Source of the DNA: Solibacillus sp. FSL R7-0668
GTDB taxonomy: Bacteria > Bacillota > Bacilli > Bacillales_A > Planococcaceae
Length of the DNA: 64,000 nt
Reading direction: 5' to 3'
NCBI RefSeq assembly: GCF_038006205.1
Contig: NZ_JBBOUU010000001.1
Location: 2,544,001-2,608,000, forward strand
Shown here: positions 26,623-35,372 of the stretch, one piece after another
Layout of the letters: every line of letters begins with the position of its first letter
Position numbering within the stretch: the stretch's first letter is position 1
The notes under the pieces: model-generated
Databases searched by the model: none
Told to the model about the DNA's origin: nothing
What the model saw: only the letters and a program-made list of their open reading frames with translations
Position numbers and translations under genes: made by a program

Positions 26623-26655
26623 CCAGCTGACGTTTTTTACGTCAGCTGGCTTTTT
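26623..26655. terminator. Terminator after the KstD-like gene
   Basis: An 11-bp perfect stem CCAGCTGACGT (26623-26633) with ACGTCAGCTGG (26639-26649) is followed by CTTTTT. It lies in a 41-base gap between convergent genes and may serve both. Confidence 0.85.
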
Positions 26656-26657
26656 AA

Positions 26658-27308
26658 TTAGCTTAATGGTGTTGGTAAATCCTCTGCTAAAAAGGCAATT
26701 AAATCGCGTAAGTTATCTGAACTCACACCATGCCCTACTGGATAAGTTCTGAATGTGACATTCGTTCCATAATCATTGAAGAAACGTACCGCATGCTCTG
26801 CCCATTCAATCGGGAAATCATAATCATATTCACCATGTGAAATGAAGATTTTCGATGCATCCATTGTTTTTTTACTATATTCTAGCGCTGCAAACTCCGG
26901 TAAATAGCCACTTAATGCTGCAGTTCCACGTAATTTATTCCCCATCACCATGGCCAGAGATTGCGCCATTGCTGCCCCTTGATTGAAGCCCACTACATAA
27001 AGCTGTTGCTGATCTAAATCAAATTCTCTTACTGCCTCAGTAATAAAATTTTCTACACCCTTCAACACTTTATCAAAGATGTGACGCTCTGGTTTCCCCT
27101 CTTCTTCAGCAAATGTATAGAAGGCATAGCCTGGGCGATGCTGAATCGGACCTTGCAAACTGAAAATATGGCAGTGCGATGAAAAGGAATCTACTAATTG
27201 CAGCAAATCCTTTTCGTCGCTACCTAAACCGTGTAACAGAAAAATAGCAGGTTGCTTTATCCCTTGTACAGCAGGTGTCTTGTGTAAGTAAGTAAATGGT
27301 GTATTCAT
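26658..27308 (-). CDS. Carboxylesterase/phospholipase-family alpha/beta hydrolase with Asn in place of the nucleophile Ser
   Basis: 216 aa, phospholipase/carboxylesterase family (Abhydrolase_2). FLLHGLGSDEKDLL is the oxyanion-side motif, HGEYDYDFPIEWAE holds the acid Asp, and PVGHGVS holds the His. The nucleophile elbow, normally GFSQG, reads G107-F-N109-Q-G111. Codon 109 is AAT at 26982-26984, one base from AGT (Ser). The rest of the gene is intact and in frame, so this is either a catalytically dead homologue with a binding role or a recent mutation or base-call error. It follows an unknown gene by 13 bases and is probably co-transcribed with it. Cytosolic; no signal peptide. Confidence 0.85.
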   Translation of the reverse strand: MNTPFTYLHKTPAVQGIKQPAIFLLHGLGSDEKDLLQLVDSFSSHCHIFSLQGPIQHRPGYAFYTFAEEEGKPERHIFDKVLKGVENFITEAVREFDLDQQQLYVVGFNQGAAMAQSLAMVMGNKLRGTAALSGYLPEFAALEYSKKTMDASKIFISHGEYDYDFPIEWAEHAVRFFNDYGTNVTFRTYPVGHGVSSDNLRDLIAFLAEDLPTPLS

Positions 27309-27321
27309 AAAAAAACTCCTT

Positions 27322-27885
27322 TTAAGAAAGCGTCATTTTATTGACAATCTGATCACTATGATATGCGATATAACCATCAATCGTTTTTAACGTTTCTTCA
27401 ATATTTCCTTGTGTTAAAATTGTTGCCTTTTTTGAAGTGACTAATGTGATGAAATCGACACGTAATGCATGTTCAACCGATGCATAGGCATAATCGTATA
27501 TCACATCTTCGTCCTCTACCTCAAGTTCCTCATAACGCTTATGAAAATCAGCCGTGTAAGCATCCATATTTTGAGCAACATTATCGCGGACACGCATTTG
27601 CTGTGCCATTAATTCATTTTCTAAAAAGCTCACTTTTGGCACTTGACCTTGCCCATATGTATCACGAACAATCGTTTCCCATGCCATCTTATTTTCAACG
27701 TAGTATGCCATATTTAGCATTAAACGATCATAAAATTCGATTGTTGATTTGGCAGATTCTCTTTTTTGATTTACATTATCTTGAATAATATTTTGAAACT
27801 TCGTAACATCTACATTTTTCGTAAGTAAAAAAAAGGTTTGTTCGATAAATTTATTCAGCTGTTTTTGTAATGGTTCTGTCGTCAT
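27322..27885 (-). CDS. Hypothetical cytosolic protein
   Basis: The frame opens at 27924, but the ATG at 27885 (MTTEPLQKQLNKFIEQTFFL) is preferred because AAGGAA lies upstream; spacing is loose, so the start is uncertain. About 187 aa, largely helical and acidic (RYEELEVEDEDVIYDY), with no membrane segment, signal or recognised motif. It precedes the esterase homologue by 13 bases and probably forms a two-gene operon with it. Family not recognised. It could be a partner of the esterase-like protein, but this is inference from adjacency alone. Confidence 0.65.
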   Translation of the reverse strand: MTTEPLQKQLNKFIEQTFFLLTKNVDVTKFQNIIQDNVNQKRESAKSTIEFYDRLMLNMAYYVENKMAWETIVRDTYGQGQVPKVSFLENELMAQQMRVRDNVAQNMDAYTADFHKRYEELEVEDEDVIYDYAYASVEHALRVDFITLVTSKKATILTQGNIEETLKTIDGYIAYHSDQIVNKMTLS

Positions 27886-28008
27886 AATCCGTTCACTTCC
27901 TTGTCTATTTACGCTTATTTTCACTGTCTATCGTACCATTCCTTCCCTAAGAAAGCACGTACTTTAGAACAGCAAAACCTATAGATGCCCTGTATTTTTA
28001 ATGAACAT

Positions 28009-28042
28009 AGAAAATGCCACCCGCTATTTTAACGGGTGGCAT
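28009..28042 (-). terminator. Terminator of tkt
   Basis: A 10-bp perfect GC-rich stem ATGCCACCCG (28014-28023) with CGGGTGGCAT (28033-28042) is followed on the minus strand by TTTTC, just after the tkt stop. Confidence 0.85.
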
Positions 28043-28054
28043 CTGTTCGTTAGA

Positions 28055-30049
28055 TTATAGTGCTTTTGCTTTTGCTACTACATTTTCAACTGAGAAGCCG
28101 TACTCTTTTAAGACAACTTTTTCAGGAGCTGAAGCACCGAATTGATCGATTGCTAATACGTCGCCTTCGAAGCCAACATATTTATGCCAGCCGAATGATG
28201 CACCCATTTCGATCGCTAAACGTTTTGTTACAGCTTTCGGTAATACAGATTCTTTGTATTCTTTTGATTGCTGTTCGAAACGATCCATTGATGGCATTGA
28301 TACTACAGAGGCATCGATGCCATCTGCTAATAGCGCTTTTTTTGCTTCAATTGCTAATGATACTTCAGAACCTGTTGCAATTAAAATCATATCTGGTGTT
28401 GCTTTCGTAGCTGGAGAAACCACATAAGCCCCTTTTTCTACACCTGTATAAACGGTTTCAATCGAAGCGTCTAATACTGGTAAGTTTTGACGAGACAATA
28501 CTAAAACAGTTGGTGTTGAAGTACTTTCTAGCGCTAACTTCCAAGCAGCTACGGATTCGTTTGCATCTGCCGGACGAATAACAGATAAGTTTGGCATAGC
28601 ACGTAATGACGCTAAATGCTCGATTGGTTCATGTGTTGGACCATCTTCACCAACAGCGATTGAATCATGCGTGAATACGTATGTTACCGGTAAGCCCATT
28701 AATGCAGATAAACGAATAGCTGGACGAACATAGTCAGAGAATACGAAGAACGTACCACCAAATACATTTAAGCCGCCATGTAATGCCATACCGTTCATCG
28801 CTGCACCCATTGCGAATTCACGTACACCAAACCAAATATTACGGCCTTCTGGAGTTTCTGCGAAGAAGTCACCAGCACCTTTGATTGTTGTTTTGTTTGA
28901 GCCTGCTAAGTCAGCGGAACCACCGAAGAATGATGGCGTTGTTTTTGCAATGGCATTGATCGCATCACCTGAAGAAGAACGTGTTGCAACGGATTTACCT
29001 GCTTCATACACTGGTAATTGGGATGCAAAGTTTTCTGGTAAATTGTTGTCCATAGCGTTAACAAACTGCGCTGCTAATTCAGGGTATTCATTTTTGTAGC
29101 CTGCAAATAATTCATTCCAAGCGTTTTCAGCTTGTGTACCTTGTACGTCTGCTGCCGCTTTAAACGTTTCGTAAACCTCTGCTGGAACGTGGAATGCTTC
29201 GTGTTCCCAAGCATATGCTGCTTTAGTTAATACCACTTCATCTGTACCAAGCGGCGCACCATGAGAATCTGATTTACCTGATTTGTTTGGAGAACCAAAG
29301 CCAATTACTGTTTTTACTTCAATAATCGTTGGGCCACCTGTATTTTGTTTCGCTGTTTCGATTGCTGTATTAATTGCCGCTACATCTGTACCATCTTGAA
29401 CTTTTAAATAGTTCCAACCGTAAGATTCGAAACGTTTTTGGATGTTTTCAGAGAATGACTTTTCTAAATCACCATCAAGTGAAATGTCATTTGAATCATA
29501 TAACACAATTAACTTATCTAATTGTAAGTGACCTGCAAGAGAAATAGCTTCTGCTGCAACGCCTTCCATTAAATCGCCGTCGCCACATAAAGCAAATGTA
29601 TAGTGGTCTACTACATCATAGCCAGGTTTATTGTAAGTAGCTGCTAAATGACGCTCAGCCATTGCCATCCCTACAGTCATCGCAATACCTTGACCAAGTG
29701 GACCTGTTGTTGCTTCAACGCCTACTGTATGACCATATTCTGGGTGACCTGGTGTTTTTGAACCCCATTGACGGAAGTTTTTCAGTTCTTCCATTTCTAA
29801 TCCGTAGCCACCTAAATGAAGTAGGCTATATAAAAGCATAGAGCCGTGCCCCGCTGATAATACGAAACGGTCGCGGTTATACCAATTTGGATTTTGTGGG
29901 TTATGACGTAATTGCTTTGTCCATAATGTGTAAGCCATTGGAGCTGCACCCATTGGTAAACCAGGGTGACCAGAATTTGCTTTCTCGATTGCGTCAATTG
30001 ATAATGTACGGATTGCGTTAATTGCTAACTGATCCATTTGTTGTGTCAT
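28055..30049 (-). CDS. tkt: Transketolase
   Basis: 664 aa, full length. The thiamine diphosphate motif is [19 protein letters not shown] (with GDG and the distal Asn in [10 protein letters not shown]). Substrate-binding landmarks are [32 protein letters not shown] and RPADANE. The enzyme moves two-carbon ketol units between sugar phosphates in the non-oxidative pentose phosphate and related pathways. Start ATG with AAAGGA upstream. It sits next to ynzC-yneB-yneA-lexA, as in B. subtilis. Codon use is biased, consistent with high expression. Palindromes lie in its upstream region (30084-30100). Confidence 0.97.
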   Translation of the reverse strand: MTQQMDQLAINAIRTLSIDAIEKANSGHPGLPMGAAPMAYTLWTKQLRHNPQNPNWYNRDRFVLSAGHGSMLLYSLLHLGGYGLEMEELKNFRQWGSKTPGHPEYGHTVGVEATTGPLGQGIAMTVGMAMAERHLAATYNKPGYDVVDHYTFALCGDGDLMEGVAAEAISLAGHLQLDKLIVLYDSNDISLDGDLEKSFSENIQKRFESYGWNYLKVQDGTDVAAINTAIETAKQNTGGPTIIEVKTVIGFGSPNKSGKSDSHGAPLGTDEVVLTKAAYAWEHEAFHVPAEVYETFKAAADVQGTQAENAWNELFAGYKNEYPELAAQFVNAMDNNLPENFASQLPVYEAGKSVATRSSSGDAINAIAKTTPSFFGGSADLAGSNKTTIKGAGDFFAETPEGRNIWFGVREFAMGAAMNGMALHGGLNVFGGTFFVFSDYVRPAIRLSALMGLPVTYVFTHDSIAVGEDGPTHEPIEHLASLRAMPNLSVIRPADANESVAAWKLALESTSTPTVLVLSRQNLPVLDASIETVYTGVEKGAYVVSPATKATPDMILIATGSEVSLAIEAKKALLADGIDASVVSMPSMDRFEQQSKEYKESVLPKAVTKRLAIEMGASFGWHKYVGFEGDVLAIDQFGASAPEKVVLKEYGFSVENVVAKAKAL

Positions 30050-30083
30050 TATGTGACATCCTTTCTCGTACTTAATTTATACA

Positions 30084-30100
30084 TTGTCTAGTTTAGACAA
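30084..30100. promoter_or_regulatory. Perfect palindrome upstream of tkt
   Basis: TTGTCTAGTTTAGACAA has 7-bp arms around a 3-base centre, 35-51 bases before the tkt start, where a promoter would lie. It is a candidate repressor operator; no regulator is known from the sequence. Confidence 0.4.
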
Positions 30101-30142
30101 AATCACCAAAGAAAACAATGGGTATTCACAACGTTTCTGAGA

Positions 30143-30174
30143 ATATGTCATACTTAATGATAAATGTGACATAT
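30143..30174. repeat. Inverted repeat in the tkt-ynzC gap
   Basis: ATATGTCA (30143-30150) and TGACATAT (30167-30174) are perfect inverted copies 16 bases apart, with CTTAAT/ATTAAG flanking pieces nested around them. It is upstream of tkt and downstream of ynzC. Function unknown. Confidence 0.35.
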
Positions 30175-30240
30175 TATTAAGTGAAATCCACCGAGCCTTA
30201 GCCTGTTACTGCAGAAGTATAGGACTTCTACGGTATCAAA

Positions 30241-30477
30241 TTAATTTAAGAAGCCTTTTTGAGATTTCAATTGCTTTAATTTTTCTGGTGTTACGTCATT
30301 ACCTTCTTCATCTACTACTTTTACATGTTCAATTGTGTCACGCATCGTCGAACGGAATACATCTAAATATTCTTTACGTAAAGCTGTACGCTCTTTCGCT
30401 AATTCCTCCGTTAATTTTCCTTCTTTTGCTAGCTTCGAAAGCTCATTAATACGAGCGATTTTTTCTTTTGATAACAT
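30241..30477 (-). CDS. ynzC: DUF896 protein YnzC
   Basis: 78 aa, small, highly charged and helical, DUF896/UPF0291 family. The sequence MLSKEKIARINELSKLAKEG followed by RKEYLDVFRSTMRDTIEHVKVVD (in part RKEYLDVFRS) is the typical YnzC pattern. In B. subtilis ynzC is the last gene of the LexA-controlled yneA-yneB-ynzC operon; the same order is kept here, 65 bases after yneB. The molecular function is unknown. Confidence 0.92.
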   Translation of the reverse strand: MLSKEKIARINELSKLAKEGKLTEELAKERTALRKEYLDVFRSTMRDTIEHVKVVDEEGNDVTPEKLKQLKSQKGFLN

Positions 30478-30542
30478 ACATTCTCACCTTTCTAATATCC
30501 AATACTACAAAGGTATAAAAAAACAACCTGGAGAGCAAGTGT

Positions 30543-31536
<994 letters not shown>

Positions 31537-31553
31537 CGTAAAAACCCCTTTAA

Positions 31554-31580
31554 AGAATGTATGTTCGGAATGTTTGTTCT
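31554..31580. promoter_or_regulatory. Two LexA-like boxes next to yneA
   Basis: Read on the minus strand, 31554-31567 is CGAACATACATTCT, matching the Bacillus box CGAACRNRYGTTYC except at two positions. The adjoining 31567-31580 (AGAACAAACATTCC) is a weaker match. Both lie between the yneA -10 and start codon. Confidence 0.5.
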
Positions 31581-31581
31581 C

Positions 31582-31610
31582 ATAATAATACGAACATACG
31601 TTTTTGTCAA
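31582..31610 (-). promoter_or_regulatory. yneA promoter with LexA box in the spacer
   Basis: On the minus strand TTGACA (31605-31610) and TATTAT (31582-31587) are 17 bases apart. The LexA box CGAACATACGTTTT (31591-31604) fills the spacer, so bound LexA would exclude RNA polymerase. Confidence 0.8.
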
Positions 31611-31619
31611 CACCTTTTT

Positions 31620-31659
31620 CGAACCTATGTTTGCTTTTATTTATACATACTGATATACT
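31620..31659 (+). promoter_or_regulatory. lexA promoter with overlapping LexA box
   Basis: TTGCTT (31631-31636) and TATACT (31654-31659) are 17 bases apart. The box CGAACCTATGTTTG (31620-31633) overlaps the -35, giving the expected autorepression of lexA. Confidence 0.75.
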
Positions 31660-31696
31660 GTAGTTAAGAAAATCGTATTATAAAGAGGTGAGTTCG

Positions 31697-32320
31697 TTGA
31701 CACAAAAAATTTCTAAAAGGCAGCAAGCAATTTTAAATTTTATTAAAGATGAAGTACGTGCCAAAGGTTATCCACCATCCGTTCGCGAAATTGGAGAAGC
31801 GGTTGGTTTAGCTTCTAGTTCGACTGTTCACGGGCATTTAGCGCGTTTAGAAAGTAAAGGGCTTATCCGTCGCGACCCTACAAAGCCACGTGCAATTGAA
31901 GTATTAGATCAAGAAGCATTAACAATTCCGAAATCCGGTGTAATTCAAGTTCCTTTAATTGGAAAAGTTACTGCTGGATTGCCAATTTCAGCCATCGAGG
32001 ACATTCAAGAATATTTCCCATTACCTGATACGTATGGCGCTTCTGAGGATGAATTATTTATGCTTGAGATTATGGGTGAATCGATGATTGAAGCAGGGAT
32101 TCTAAATGGAGACTATGTAATCGTCAAAAAAACAGCGACAGCCAACAATGGGGAAATTGTTGTGGCCATGACTACGGAAGATGAAGCGACTGTCAAACGC
32201 TTCTACAAAGAAAAAACACATTTCCGTCTACAGCCCGAAAACAGTTCAATGGACCCTATTCTTGTGAATCAAGTTACTATTTTAGGTAAAGTAGTAGGAT
32301 TGTATCGTAATATTCATTAA
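31697..32320 (+). CDS. lexA: SOS repressor LexA
   Basis: About 207 aa from the TTG at 31697, which has AGAGGTG 6 bases upstream and gives the usual [13 protein letters not shown] start; a GTG at 31688 lies inside that ribosome site. N-terminal winged helix ([23 protein letters not shown]) binds CGAAC boxes (motif given in part: [17 protein letters not shown]). The Ala-Gly self-cleavage site is in VTAGLPIS. The catalytic Ser is in MGESMIEAG and the Lys in TVKRFYKE. RecA-stimulated cleavage derepresses SOS genes, here yneA-yneB-ynzC. Its 3' terminator is interrupted by an IS element. Confidence 0.96.
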   Translation: MTQKISKRQQAILNFIKDEVRAKGYPPSVREIGEAVGLASSSTVHGHLARLESKGLIRRDPTKPRAIEVLDQEALTIPKSGVIQVPLIGKVTAGLPISAIEDIQEYFPLPDTYGASEDELFMLEIMGESMIEAGILNGDYVIVKKTATANNGEIVVAMTTEDEATVKRFYKEKTHFRLQPENSSMDPILVNQVTILGKVVGLYRNIH

Positions 32321-32322
32321 AT

Positions 32323-32335
32323 AAAAAATCCTCCG
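32323..32335 (+). terminator. Left half of the lexA terminator, split by the IS
   Basis: AAAAAATCCTCCG here would pair with CGGAAGGATTTTTT at 33807-33820 if the IS and one target copy were removed, giving a bidirectional terminator whose loop was CCAACTGACATGA. The insertion separates the arms by about 1.47 kb, so lexA may now read into the element. Confidence 0.65.
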
Positions 32336-32349
32336 CCAACTGACATGAC
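32336..32349 (+). repeat. 14-bp target-site duplication, left copy
   Basis: CCAACTGACATGAC directly abuts the left end of the IS and is repeated exactly at its right end (33794-33807). Confidence 0.8.
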
Positions 32350-32386
32350 TGAAGTGACCCCTAAAAGTTAGACACGGTTATTTCAC

Positions 32387-33196
32387 TTAGGCAGCTTGGG
32401 TAAAATGAGTTCGGTATTGCACCGGACTCATTTTTAATTTTGCCTTCATGCGTTTCGTGTTGTAATAGTGTATATAGTTTTCAAGTTCCTTTTTAAAATG
32501 CTCGACGCTTTCAAATTCCTTTAAGTAAAGGAATTCAGACTTCATGATGCCAAAGAAATTCTCCATCACCGAATTGTCATAACAGTTCCCTTTACGTGAC
32601 ATGCTTTGCACAATGCCTCTCGATTGGAGCGCATGGCGATATTGTTTCATTTGATAATGCCAACCTTGATCGGAATGCATCAGTAGCTGGTGTTCCGCTG
32701 GTAATCGCTCTAACGCCTTCTCCAACATCTCAGAAACCAACGAATAGGTTGGTCTTGAGCCGATTGTATACGTGATAATTTCGCCATTAAATAAGTCTAA
32801 AACAGGCGATAAATAGAGCTTTTCGCCAAATAATTTAAACTCCGTAATATCTGTTACCCACTTCTCATTTGGGGCTTCAGCTGTAAAGTTGCGATCTAAA
32901 ATATTTGGCGCAATTTTACCGACTGTCCCTTTATAAGACTTATATTTTTTCATACGCACTACGCACTTTAAACCAAGTTCTTTCATGATGCGTTGAACCT
33001 TTTTATGATTCACTTTTTGTCCACGATTCGCGAGCTCATCGCGAATACGACGATAGCCATAACGACCTTCGTGTTCCTCATAAATCGATTGAATATCATC
33101 TTTTAGTTTGGCATCTGGATCCGGTCGATGCATCTTCTTGACGTAATGATAGTATGTGCTACGTGGAATGCCTGCGAACTTCACAAGCGCCTTCAC
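32387..33196 (-). CDS. IS3-family transposase OrfB (integrase catalytic domain)
   Basis: 269 aa from a GTG at 33196, but no ribosome site precedes it. The frame stays open upstream into orfA in the -1 register (translating to KVKVIYELRHKYPVKALVKF), so the protein is most likely made as an OrfAB fusion by -1 frameshifting, perhaps at an A-rich run near the orfA end. HTH_21 region about 20-75, then the rve DDE core: Asp in WVTDITEF, Asp in MHSDQGWHY, Glu in NSVMENFFG. Ends with the usual YYNTKRMKAKLKMSPVQYR. All catalytic residues are intact. Confidence 0.9.
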   Translation of the reverse strand: MKALVKFAGIPRSTYYHYVKKMHRPDPDAKLKDDIQSIYEEHEGRYGYRRIRDELANRGQKVNHKKVQRIMKELGLKCVVRMKKYKSYKGTVGKIAPNILDRNFTAEAPNEKWVTDITEFKLFGEKLYLSPVLDLFNGEIITYTIGSRPTYSLVSEMLEKALERLPAEHQLLMHSDQGWHYQMKQYRHALQSRGIVQSMSRKGNCYDNSVMENFFGIMKSEFLYLKEFESVEHFKKELENYIHYYNTKRMKAKLKMSPVQYRTHFTQAA

Positions 33197-33228
33197 CGGG
33201 TATTTATGCCTTAATTCATAGATGACCT

Positions 33229-33741
33229 TTACTTTGTCTTCTTTGGTGATTTTTCCTTGGCTTGAACTAAGGCGTTCAACTTTTTTAAATACTCGTTTTC
33301 CATACGTAGCCGATTGATTTCTGCTTGAAGTGCTTCTGGTGAGCCTTCTACTGGTGTTTGTTTTAGTTGTGTATTTGTTTCTTTTTTCATGGATGGACGC
33401 CCCTTTTTCTTTGATTGAAGGGCATCGAATCCTTTTGTTTCAAACTGTTTTTGCCACTGTAGAATAGTGGATGGAGCTGCTATGCCAAAGATAGCTGCTG
33501 TTTCATTTAAGGACGTACCGTTTTCAATCATGAAGTTTAGTACGTCTAGTTTAAACTGTGCTGAATAATTTGTATATCGTTTTACAAATGCTTCTGCACC
33601 ATTATGTTCGTATTGTTTCTTCCAAACCCGAATATTTTTTTCATCAGCCCCGATTGATTGAGCAATTGTTTTGAAGCTTTCATTGCCGTTCATATACCTT
33701 AGAACAGCTTGTAGTTTTTCTTCAGCTGTAAATTTAGCCAT
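33229..33741 (-). CDS. IS3-family transposase OrfA (DNA-binding)
   Basis: 170 aa. Two helix-turn-helix units: KFTAEEKLQAVLRYMNGNES with TIAQSIGADEKNIRVWKKQY (about 3-50), and QFKLDVLNFMIENGTSLNET with IFGIAAPSTILQWQKQFE (about 60-110). A C-terminal leucine-zipper-like coiled coil (about 135-160, EINRLRMENEYLKKLNALVQ) follows, typical of IS3 OrfA. The ATG has GGAGGTG upstream. It binds the terminal repeats and supplies the N-terminus of the OrfAB transposase through -1 frameshifting. Confidence 0.9.
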   Translation of the reverse strand: MAKFTAEEKLQAVLRYMNGNESFKTIAQSIGADEKNIRVWKKQYEHNGAEAFVKRYTNYSAQFKLDVLNFMIENGTSLNETAAIFGIAAPSTILQWQKQFETKGFDALQSKKKGRPSMKKETNTQLKQTPVEGSPEALQAEINRLRMENEYLKKLNALVQAKEKSPKKTK

Positions 33742-33793
33742 AAAAAATGCACCTCCAAATGTTAGATGTGTCTAACATTTGGGGTGCAGTTCA

Positions 33794-33807
33794 CCAACTG
33801 ACATGAC
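33794..33807 (+). repeat. 14-bp target-site duplication, right copy
   Basis: Exact copy of 32336-32349, directly abutting the right end of the IS. Confidence 0.8.
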
Positions 33808-33820
33808 GGAAGGATTTTTT
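33807..33820. terminator. Right half of the split lexA terminator
   Basis: CGGAAGGATTTTTT pairs with 32323-32335 in the reconstructed pre-insertion site. Its T run served lexA before the IS arrived; on the other strand the A-rich left arm served the amidotransferase gene. Confidence 0.6.
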
Positions 33821-34518
33821 TAATTCTTATAGTGAATTGCTGCATCTATAAAACTAGTAAATATTTTTTTAGAGGGGGCATCATTTTGTAGCCCTTCTGG
33901 ATGCCACTGCACACCGATAAAATAGGGATGTTCTTGGTGTTCAATTCCTTCAATTACCCCATCCTTTGCCCGCGCATTCATTATAAAGCCTGGAGCAACT
34001 GCATCAACGGCCTGATGATGGAAAGAATTCGTTAAAATGGATTGTTCCCCAAGTATTTGTTGTAACTTTGACGGAAGTAGCTCAACGGTATGTGTTAGCT
34101 CATGACGCATTGACGCTTGAGTATGCTTAAGCACATTTTTTACTTGTGTATCAATATCTTGGTATAAAGTTCCACCAAATGCTACATTCATCACCTGTTC
34201 TCCTCGGCAAATTCCTAAAAGAGGCATATTGCGTTCAAAGGCTTTTTTAGCAATTAATAGATCACTTTGATCCCGTTCATCTATCACAGTTCCCAGTTTA
34301 TAATGGGGCTCCTGACCAAAAATAAGTGGATTGACATCATATCCTCCAATTAATAATACTGCGCTTACACTACTTAGTATGGCATCAACCGTTCCTTCAT
34401 CCACATACGGCAAACAAATAGGAATACCCCCAGCATGTTTGATCGCCTGAAGATACGTATTATTTATTTCCATTTTCCCTTCAACAGGGTGCATCGTTAA
34501 ACCGATAATTGGTTTCAT
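33820..34518 (-). CDS. Class I glutamine amidotransferase-like hydrolase (PuuD family, copy 2)
   Basis: 232 aa, peptidase C26 family. The nucleophile Cys is in LGICRGEQVMNVAFGG, and the His/Glu pair in VQWHPEG. The opening MKPIIGLTMHP and the NSFHHQAV block match gamma-glutamyl-GABA hydrolases such as PuuD, which free GABA or another amine from gamma-glutamyl conjugates. Without polyamine genes nearby the substrate is not certain. The start overlaps the stop of the upstream paralogue by 1 bp (TAATG), so the pair is co-translated. About half the residues match the neighbour by eye, indicating a tandem duplication. Confidence 0.85.
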   Translation of the reverse strand: MKPIIGLTMHPVEGKMEINNTYLQAIKHAGGIPICLPYVDEGTVDAILSSVSAVLLIGGYDVNPLIFGQEPHYKLGTVIDERDQSDLLIAKKAFERNMPLLGICRGEQVMNVAFGGTLYQDIDTQVKNVLKHTQASMRHELTHTVELLPSKLQQILGEQSILTNSFHHQAVDAVAPGFIMNARAKDGVIEGIEHQEHPYFIGVQWHPEGLQNDAPSKKIFTSFIDAAIHYKN

Positions 34519-35231
34519 TATTCTCCTCCAGCAACACTCGTTTTACATGCCTCTACAAAGCTTTTAAACAACCGTTGTGCATGCATATTTCCAAGTGGCG
34601 CCAACTCTTCTGGATGCCATTGTACGGAAATACAATACGGATGATCCTCATGCTCCATCGCCTCAATTACGCCATCCTTCGCAACACCTGATAAAACAAG
34701 CCCTTCTCCAAGTTTACCAACCGCTTGATGATGATAGGTATTGACACGAAACTGATTTTCTTCAAAAATAGCTTTCATTTTTGGTGTAAGCACTTCCACA
34801 TAATGTGCCAATGCACCGCGCTTCGATTGCTGTTTATGCCCAATTGCATCTTCTACTTGTGTTGGAATGTCTTGAATAATCGTACCGCCAAAAAAGACAT
34901 TCATAATTTGCATGCCTCGGCAAACCCCTAAAATCGGCATATCACGCTCAAATGCCCGCTTCATAAACAACAAATCACTATCATCACGCTTCCGTACAAC
35001 GCGCCCAATATTTTGATGAGGTTCCTCGCCAAATAAATCAGGGTCAATATCTTCCCCACCTATTAAAATAATGCCGTCCACTCTATCTAATAGTGCATCC
35101 ACATGGTCTTCTGTCGCATTAGGCAAACAAATTGGAATTCCTCCTGCAATTTCCACGGAATCTAAATAAGCATTATTAATATCCAATTTTTTATCAATAT
35201 CATACATCGTTAAGCCAATAACTGGTTTCAT
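34518..35231 (-). CDS. Class I glutamine amidotransferase-like hydrolase (PuuD family, copy 1)
   Basis: 237 aa with the same layout as its downstream neighbour: MKPVIGLTMYD, nucleophile Cys in LGVCRGMQIMNVFFGG, NTYHHQAVG and VQWHPEEL. The first gene of a two-gene operon; its ATG follows GGGGATAGAG. The two proteins differ mainly around 130-165, where the active-site rim lies, which suggests divergent substrates after duplication (inference). Cytosolic. The gamma-glutamyl hydrolase reaction is known for the family; the natural substrate here is not. Confidence 0.85.
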   Translation of the reverse strand: MKPVIGLTMYDIDKKLDINNAYLDSVEIAGGIPICLPNATEDHVDALLDRVDGIILIGGEDIDPDLFGEEPHQNIGRVVRKRDDSDLLFMKRAFERDMPILGVCRGMQIMNVFFGGTIIQDIPTQVEDAIGHKQQSKRGALAHYVEVLTPKMKAIFEENQFRVNTYHHQAVGKLGEGLVLSGVAKDGVIEAMEHEDHPYCISVQWHPEELAPLGNMHAQRLFKSFVEACKTSVAGGE

Positions 35232-35331
35232 CTCTCTATCCCCTTAAAATGCAATAATGATTCAAACTATTCAAATTATACTATTATACAGCTGTAAAAT
35301 ACTAGCATCTAGTTAATATGTATATAAAAAC

Positions 35332-35367
35332 AAAAAATCACCCACAACATTGTCAATGGGTGATTTT
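35332..35367 (-). terminator. Terminator of the nucleotidase gene
   Basis: An 11-bp stem (35334-35344 with 35357-35367) is followed on the minus strand by TTTTTG, 6 bases after the stop codon of the gene at 35373. Confidence 0.7.
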
Positions 35368-35372
35368 GTTCA

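Larger units (their letters stand above)
32350..33793 (-). mobile_element. IS3-family insertion sequence (IS150-like)
   Basis: The element is 1444 bp and begins TGAAGTGACCCC at 32350. Its other end, read inward, begins TGAACTGCACCCC at 33793. The imperfect terminal inverted repeats (about 26 bp) start with TGA and share TTAGACAC. Two overlapping-type frames, OrfA (helix-turn-helix) and OrfB (DDE integrase), are transcribed on the minus strand and are intact. An exact 14-bp direct repeat flanks it, longer than the 3-5 bp usual for IS3. Intact genes and exact flanks indicate a recent insertion. Confidence 0.88.
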
